A stretch of 64,000 nt of DNA from Sphaerosporella brunnea (taxonomy: Eukaryota > Ascomycota > Pezizomycetes > Pezizales > Pyronemataceae): positions 248,001-312,000 of the forward strand of contig VXIS01000009.1 of the NCBI GenBank assembly GCA_008704415.1. The letters run 5' to 3'. Shown piece after piece: positions 58,270 through 64,000 of the stretch. The notes beneath the pieces are model-generated. The model did no database searches. It was not told where the DNA came from and saw nothing but the letters and a program-made list of their open reading frames with translations. Numbering within the stretch: position 1 is the first letter of the stretch; every line of letters begins with the position of its first letter. The position numbers and the translations under genes are program-made.

Positions 58270-59265
58270 ATCGCCAACAACACCAGAGTCCTGGTGGCTG
58301 CCCACTGTATATCACAGTTCGGTTTCTGACGGGTCGGATGGAACCAAGGAGACACACGGGTGACCGTCAAGCGAATACGAAGTCGTTTGTGTGTCCGCAG
58401 CTGTCCCGCGGCCGAGTAGCAACATGCTCGAGCGCGGTGGAAGCGAGATCGGAGGTGCAGCGTGTTTGCGCTTGTTTGGCGGTGACGGCGAGGTATCATG
58501 CTACGTGACGACGCCGCGGAAGCAACACTGGGGGAGGGGCGGATCGGGTATGGTGCTGCGCGACGCGAGGTTAGCGCACGAGTGAAGAGGTGACCGCGGA
58601 GGGCAGGTGAGGTTTGTGGCAAGGGAAGAAGACGCAGCGGTGTGGTGGGTGGTGACGCGCACATGTTACGGCTCACTGGCAATCGGCCGTGCCGTTGCGT
58701 GCGGGCAATGCCTGCCCTGGCACTAGGACTCCGCGAGATACCATATCCTTCCGCCGCGATGTGGGTATAACGACTTCCAGACGCTCCCACCGACATTCCC
58801 CTTTAGCGGCGTCGGCAACCACCACTGGGAAATCCTGCGATCACGTACGCATCAGGAATGATCGCCAAATCTCCCCCGTACCCTCCGTTGCAATACGCGT
58901 CATATGGCAACGTAAATTCGAAACGAGTGAAGCAAGGCGCACCAGCGTGGTGAGGGAATGTTAGCTGCGTGCTGCGAGAAGCACGTTGTGGCAGGTCGGT
59001 GAGCTCTCCGCCTAGCTGACCGACTCCGGGAGCAGAAGGGTGCGTTGCATGGTGCCCTGCGCCGCACCCTGCGCAGCGTGTTCGCCGACGACTGGGCCTC
59101 TCTGCGTGCGGCAGCCAAGCCGCAAGAGACGCAACAGCGGCTGGAAGGCATTGACCATGCCACCACCAGTCAGGACATTCCGAATACGCGACAACGGAGC
59201 CGGACGAAGTGGATCCGGACTGGGTAGGCGACCCGGCAAGCCCCTTCCGCCGAACGCGGAGCTGA
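58270..59265. other. No supportable gene
   Basis: A 239-codon minus frame (58796-58077) runs through copy 10 and is Arg/Ser/Pro-rich; it looks like a chance frame since part of it is the reverse of a repeat. Confidence 0.45.
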
Positions 59266-59538
59266 CCAAGAACGACGCAGGAGGATGACAACGAGCGGCG
59301 GCGCGTCTCCAGCAATCAGGAGGGAACTGCCCGACCGCGAAGGCTGCACCCAATACCAGACAGGGCGGTGGGGGCGGAGATCCCGCTTGAGCTCACGGCG
59401 CGTGAGGACAAGCAAGCCGGAAACGAAGGCTGCATGAAAGAACAACCAATCTGCGGGTGCGAGAAATGTGTGCCGGAGAGCAAGCTTCAAGGCGCAGCGG
59501 TGGATGGCCGGGCACTCAACGTGCATATATTCATCTAG
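59266..59538 (+). pseudogene. Fragment with a C-x-C-x2-C motif, possibly transposon-derived
   Basis: A 90-codon frame without ATG at its start reads TTQEDDNERRRVSS, later IPLELTAREDKQAGNEGC, and ends PICGCEKCVPESKLQGAAVD before GRALNVHIFI and the stop. A CxCxxC-type cluster followed by a G-rich turn and a basic or His segment occurs near the N-terminus of some fungal CACTA-type transposon proteins. The match is short and the identification weak. A plus frame at 59045-59227 (DDWASLRAAAKPQETQQR) might belong to the same relic in another phase. Confidence 0.2.
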
Positions 59539-62109
59539 AACGTTCCCTCGAACTATCTAGTTTCACCCGATCTTCTGCTGCATTCAAAACACCCCGCCGG
59601 TGGCCCCGCAAGTGATGCATCGTGATGCAGATCCCCGGGAATCTACCACGCGCGGAGTGTCATCCACCAACCAGCCGTCAATGCAGGCCTGCCGGCTTGC
59701 CGCTCACTCCGGGACCGCACAACCACTCGCCTACCGACTCTGGTTGTCTCCGCAACCGCTGTCACTGCCTACAGCAACAACATCTCTCCTTGCCGGCGCA
59801 CAGTCGTCCAAGTTTCCTGTCAAGAAACGCACGAGACAGTGAGATTTCCAAAGCCAACCCAGCCAAGCTCTGCTGGGCGGTGGCCGGCAGTACCTGACCG
59901 CCGACCGCGCCGTGCTTTGCTGCGTCCAGATCGACGCCGGCAAATTGTCGACGCGTGGCGCAGTTCCGTCAGCGTTGTGGGTGGTACGTGACCGCACACC
60001 GGCGGGCATGCATTTCATCGCGCCGAGCGTGTATACGGCCTTCGCCTGAACCCGTCACCACCGCGCCGGTTGGGCCAGAAAGCCGCCACCGCTGCTCCGC
60101 GTCGTCTACCAGCCATGCGGCATCGGTCCGTCACTACGGCGCGTTTATTTGAGCGCAAATGTGCGGGGACGAAGCACGCTCAGAGATAGCGACTCACTGC
60201 GGCCGGTAGCATCGTAGTTCGCCATGACCCGTCGCCGTGTCCTGCACCTCACCGATGATCAGCAACGCAGAGGTTACCTGTATTCCTCCGGGATGCTCAA
60301 GCTTGAACATTGCAGGCAGTTCGTCTGCTGGCCACTGAGTTTCCGCCGGCATGGACATTTGCAACGCAGGTTGCGCACGTGAACATTTTTTCCGTCCCCA
60401 TGCCGGTTGTCGTTCGGGTGTACACGGCGGGATAGAAGCCGATACGTCTGCGGTATTGACATTGTGGCATCTAGACCGTATCATCGCACTCACTGCTCTC
60501 GGCGCGAAATTCACACAGTGCGTCAACTGCAAACCAACCGAGATGGTACTTCATCTCTCATCTTGCATGTCACTCATTCGCGGTCTCCACGGTTGCATCG
60601 TCATCGCCGATTGATGCTGCCTCCCTGTGACTCCATCTTCGCCGTGAGCTGCCGTAAGTGTGTGTCCGTGCGGAACGCGAGCGACTCCACAGGCAGCTCA
60701 AAAGCAGCCGGCGCAAGCTCGCCAGGATCTCTGCAGATGCCCTCGCGACCCAGAGTCAGACAGTCGGTGGGTGCATGGAAACCCTGTAGGCGGATATCAG
60801 TAACAGCGCGGCTTGCGAAGACAAGGACATTCCACCCTCAGTCCCTGCAGAGTGCGACGCCACAACTGCACGGGCTCGGAAAAGTGGTCCTTCAGCGGTT
60901 CTTTTTGCGCATGGTCGATGACGTTCACAACGACTGCCGCACGAATTCCACCCCACATCCCGGGGAGGTAACAGTCGACTGCATCGTGTCCGTTTTCAAG
61001 TTCGACAACCACGTTTCCAGTACCCAGCTTGCGGCCCTGGATGAAAAAGTCCGGCGCCCTGAAATGATCCGCGCAGCGAGGTTCGAAACGTGGTATTGCT
61101 GATATGCACACCCGTTAGCACCAACACCGGACGGCACTTCGGTGAAGCGGCAAGGACCGGTAGCGGTCTTGAAGGTTCCGCGTTCCCCGTCCAGGTTCTC
61201 ACAGCTAGCGTCGGAATCGCCAGCACCCAGCCGCAGCGCTTGTTTTGCGACCCGTGGTGTTGGTAGTCGCGCATGGGAAGAGTACGATCGCAAGTACTCG
61301 ACCACCTGAGAAGTGTCGACGCGTCTCCAATCACTGAGCACCCGTCCCGACTCGCTGCGATGCCCACTCATCGCACATGTTGCGACGCACTTATTCACAC
61401 TGGCAATACGGGCCCACGCATGCCCGTCCTGCCATCATTGGGTCGCGATCGAAATGACTCGGCGCACGCTGCTGCTGCCCTGGCGCACCACGACTCAAGC
61501 CGGCAGGTTGACGCACCTCGCATTGTTCTCCGGTGTGCGCACTGCGCGGGTACACGCGTGAGCTGCGGACCGACGGCGAACTGTGAGTGCGCCCAGCCAG
61601 ATGCCGGCCGCGTTACCGACCGTACGTATCCGGTGCGAGCCACCAGAGAACTTGTGCGGAACGCGGCTGGATTGGAAGCATTTCCTGCGTCAGGAATTTC
61701 CCGCGAGGCATGGTAAGCACCGGGACTAGGAAGCCTTTCCGGGGCCGGCTGCACTGCACGAGTGTTTCAAGCATTGTTGCCAGGGTCTGTAGACGACTCG
61801 CGCTTCTTGATCGTCGCTGCGGGGCCGGGACGTAGGTTGGAGAGTCGTCCGTAACGGCATATGTGGTTGCGGGTTGCTTTGACAGGCATCGAAGGTAGTT
61901 CTCCATCGCCACAACCAACGACCAACACCACCTTCCGACAACTTGTACGTGATATTGTAATTTTCACAAGTCGGTGGCGGGGGCATACTCGTTGAAGCAA
62001 GTCCACGATCCCGAGACTTCGGTTGCACATGTGGCTGTCCGCTCGAGCACACTGACAGTTGAACAAACGCCGAAACCCAGCAAGCCGCAAAAAAGTGATA
62101 ATATAGTGG
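59539..62109. other. No supportable gene
   Basis: Opposing frames at 60797-61111 (minus; LGTGNVVVELENGHDAVDCY) and 60407-61102 (plus) overlap and cannot both be real; neither gives a domain I recognise. Confidence 0.4.
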
Positions 62110-62134
62110 AAAAAAAAGACAAAAAAAAAAAAAA
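62110..62134. repeat. A8 and A14 homopolymer tracts
   Basis: A8 at 62110-62117 and A14 at 62121-62134. On the minus strand these are T tracts beginning 20 bases past the stop codon of the SIM-motif gene, within its likely 3' untranslated region. Confidence 0.9.
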
Positions 62135-62153
62135 CAAAGTAGCTCTGACCCCC

Positions 62154-62816
62154 TCATCCCCAAAAATACCCCAACCTCCTCTCTTCCAACACACGGACAA
62201 TCGGCGCGCGGATGCCGGCCTCGCGCAGCCTCGTGCGCAGCGAGGCACGGCCGAAGTCCGCCCTCCCCGATGCGCCGGGCACTGGCTTCGCCAGCTCGTC
62301 CAAGTCGCGGACAACTACAAACGTCAACATCTGGGAACAGGTTACACCAGATAACAGCGAGCACTCACAATGGTCCGCGTGGTCGTAGTAGCAGGTGCGG
62401 CCGACCCGGATGCGGCCGAAGTTGTCGGCGGCTGGGCGCGCGGGCCAAAACGTGGTCCACGTGACCCCGGACATGGTGTTGGGGCGGCGCCGCGGGAAGT
62501 TCCGGTGCAGCCATTGCTCCTCCTCGCTGGGCGTGGCCGTCGGCGCCTCGATCGTCAGGTCGATCGGGTTGGCCGCGGTGCCTGGTGGCGGCGGAGAGGC
62601 TGCGCGCTGCTTGTTGCGCGCGGGATCGGAGTCGTGGGTGAGGTCGATGGGATCGGCTGCAGAGCCGGATCCGGCCCGCTTCGGCTTCTTGCAGGCGCGG
62701 GGGCAGGGCGTGGGGTTGTAGTCGTCGTCGTCGTCGAGGTCGCACGATGGCGAACGAGAGCGCTTGTGCGAGGTGTGTGGGGGCGGCGGGTTGCGTTCAG
62801 TTTTGGGAGTCGTCAT
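62154..62816 (-). CDS. Small nuclear-type protein with two SUMO-interaction-like motifs
   Basis: 220 residues, single open frame from ATG 62816 (MTTPKTERNPPPPHTSHKRS). Features: basic clusters KRSRS (19-23) and KKPKR (43-47) as candidate nuclear signals; an aspartate run (28-32); two copies of a PIDLT core at 56-60 (followed by HDSD) and 84-88 (followed by IE). IDLT flanked by acidic residues is a classical SUMO-interaction motif. The second half (SEEEQWLHRNF ... GRIRVGRTCYYDHADH ... DELAKPVPG) is conserved-looking but I do not recognise it. A GTGAGT...CCCAG segment (62368-62331, 38 bases) could be read as an intron; removing it would leave the plausible VVVRDLDELAKP frame and is shorter than normal fungal introns, so I keep the unspliced model. 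No membrane segment or signal peptide. Confidence 0.65.
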   Translation of the reverse strand: MTTPKTERNPPPPHTSHKRSRSPSCDLDDDDDYNPTPCPRACKKPKRAGSGSAADPIDLTHDSDPARNKQRAASPPPPGTAANPIDLTIEAPTATPSEEEQWLHRNFPRRRPNTMSGVTWTTFWPARPAADNFGRIRVGRTCYYDHADHCECSLLSGVTCSQMLTFVVVRDLDELAKPVPGASGRADFGRASLRTRLREAGIRAPIVRVLEERRLGYFWG

Positions 62817-62866
62817 GGTGGTGGATGCGCGAAAGGATTGGAGCCACGAACTTTTTGAATCCCGGG

Positions 62867-62874
62867 TTTATATA
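62867..62874 (-). promoter_or_regulatory. TATA box of the SIM-motif gene
   Basis: TATATAAA on the minus strand, 51 bases upstream of ATG 62816. With the usual 25-35 base offset this would give a short leader of about 20 bases. It supports the chosen start and direction. Confidence 0.5.
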
Positions 62875-63265
62875 CCAGTCGGGGAGCACCCTGCGCGGCC
62901 CCATTGACGCTCATCGTGCGGCTGGGTGCCATTCACGCTGGGCTGGGGCTGCGGTCAATGTCACTCGGCTTTGCGGAGCTGCAAGGCCGGATAACCATGC
63001 CACGCAGTCACGCCGACAATGCTCAGCTTACCCGGCCTGCGAGTGTGGCGGCGACAAAAGCGCGGCGCTGTAATGCGGAACGGTGCATCCAGGGTGACCG
63101 CAGCCGTGCCTGCGATTGATTCAGAGCCGGTCGAGCCCCCGGTCAGAGTGCTGAACCATGGATGGGGTTTGCCCAAACCCGAGCGAGTGATTCGCCCAGA
63201 GCGCGTCCAACCCCGGGCCGACGGCAAACCCACATCCCGCCCCCGAGCGAGTGCCGAATCCCGCG
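62875..63265. other. No supportable gene
   Basis: GC-rich stretch with open frames on both strands, none recognised. It lies downstream of the Copia gag relic but shows no protease or integrase. Confidence 0.45.
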
Positions 63266-63646
63266 TCAGCCAATTCCCACGGATGACCAATGCGCGAACC
63301 CGATCCGCCATTCTGACGTAAACTGCGCACAATCGGTGTTGGTTACTGCCTCTGCCTTGAAAGTGTCAACGTTCTGGCTGAACTCCCGTTTCCTCTGTGG
63401 GTCCTCATTTCTCGTTGGACAGTTTCGTTTCATGTGGCCCATCATTCCGCCGTACCAGCAATTGAAGCGTTCTCCTTTTTCAGCTTGCGAATACATCGCC
63501 GCATCTGTCGCTGCCGCATCCCTCGATGCTGCGACCGTTGAAGCAAGAATTGATCTCTCACACCGATATGGACGTGCCTTTCGCAAAAGAAATGCCCAGA
63601 TCGCCGATTCTCGCCACGAACATTGACATTGCGCAACCAACAACAC
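63266..63646 (-). pseudogene. Ty1/Copia-type gag relic with a damaged zinc knuckle
   Basis: The minus frame contains DAAMYSQ, then CWYGGMMGHMKRNCPTR at 63419-63460, then NTDCAQFTSEWRIGFAH. The knuckle follows C-x2-C-x4-H-x4-C, but its second Cys is Gly (WYG for WYC), which should abolish zinc binding. Gag knuckles bind the element's RNA during packaging. Upstream the gag N-terminus is lost or in other frames, and downstream the pol region is absent. 127 codons compare with several hundred in a whole gag-pol. Confidence 0.7.
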
Positions 63647-64000
63647 TAAAAGGAAAGTGACAGAAGATCCAGATTTTTAAGAGAATATACTAGACAACCG
63701 AAGGAAGAATATATTCGCAATATAGGGTGCAGTTTGCCTCGTCGTGGCTTAAGGTGTCCATCCCACCCGCGCAAGGAGTTTACATGTTTGTCGAAAACAG
63801 AGGGCTCTACCCGTTCCACAATATCAGCACAGCTCCCAATGTCTCCTCCGCCAAAGGGTGAAAATAGATTCGTGCCTTGGTGCTCTACTCAACTCATCTC
63901 ACCTCCTTGCGTCGACAACATAAACATATTCATTCACTTGCCGGAATTTCGCAGAGTACACTCATTGGCTTTGCAACCTCCTCATGTTTACCAATGTCCT
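63647..64000. other. Flank of the Copia relic; no gene
   Basis: AT-richer sequence upstream (minus sense) of the gag relic, where leader and LTR would be expected. No primer-binding site or TG...CA ends could be identified, and the window ends here. Confidence 0.4.

Noticed and set aside
58077..58796. 239-codon minus-strand open frame
   Set aside because: Part of it is the reverse of hairpin repeat copy 10, and its low-complexity Arg/Ser/Pro content matches no family.

Overview
This is nuclear DNA of a filamentous fungus, most likely Dikarya. The evidence is a fungal-specific FunK1 kinase, a short GT-AG intron with a CTGAC branch site, BCS1-type AAA ATPase and F-box/ankyrin relics, a pogo-type transposase with a CENP-B-like helix-turn-helix, and Copia-type gag zinc knuckles. 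I cannot decide between Ascomycota and Basidiomycota from this window. Gene density is very low: about 6-7 kb of 64 kb can be tied to genes or recognisable gene relics, and most open frames elsewhere look like chance.

Layout. 1-3.0 kb: an 18-bp minisatellite and an ankyrin-repeat relic (minus). 3.0-11.5 kb: no supported gene; a 29-bp minisatellite at 8.4-8.7 kb. 11.5-13.7 kb: one intact intronless FunK1 kinase (plus), the best gene here. 13.7-30.6 kb: about 17 kb without a supportable gene, holding only a weak P450-like fragment. 30.6-31.6 kb: an HNH-nuclease-type gene broken only at two homopolymers, followed by a G-rich tandem repeat. 33.6 kb: a CCHC zinc-knuckle fragment. 35.6-37.0 kb: a BCS1-type ATPase pseudogene back to back with a pogo-type transposase relic, then a small inverted-repeat element. 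42.6-43.7 kb: a two-exon gene for an alanine-rich coiled-coil protein. 46.2 kb: a tRNA-like gene. 49.85-50.6 kb: an F-box/ankyrin gene with a stop codon inside the F-box. 62.1-62.8 kb: a small nuclear-type protein with two SUMO-interaction-like motifs. 63.3-63.6 kb: a Copia gag relic.

The most unusual content is a family of at least ten related elements (about 75-135 bp) at 34.5-37.5, 41.9 and 56.9-58.3 kb, all on the plus strand. Each is built from predicted hairpins and two stems show paired substitutions, so it may be a structured RNA or a non-autonomous repeat. A second pattern is an exact 11-base telomere-like motif found upstream of three separate plus-strand genes.

The genes do not form a pathway. 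FunK1, HNH, F-box/ankyrin and BCS1-like families are the kind of lineage-specific, often decaying families seen in accessory, repeat-bearing parts of fungal genomes. Most copies here carry stops, frameshifts or deletions.
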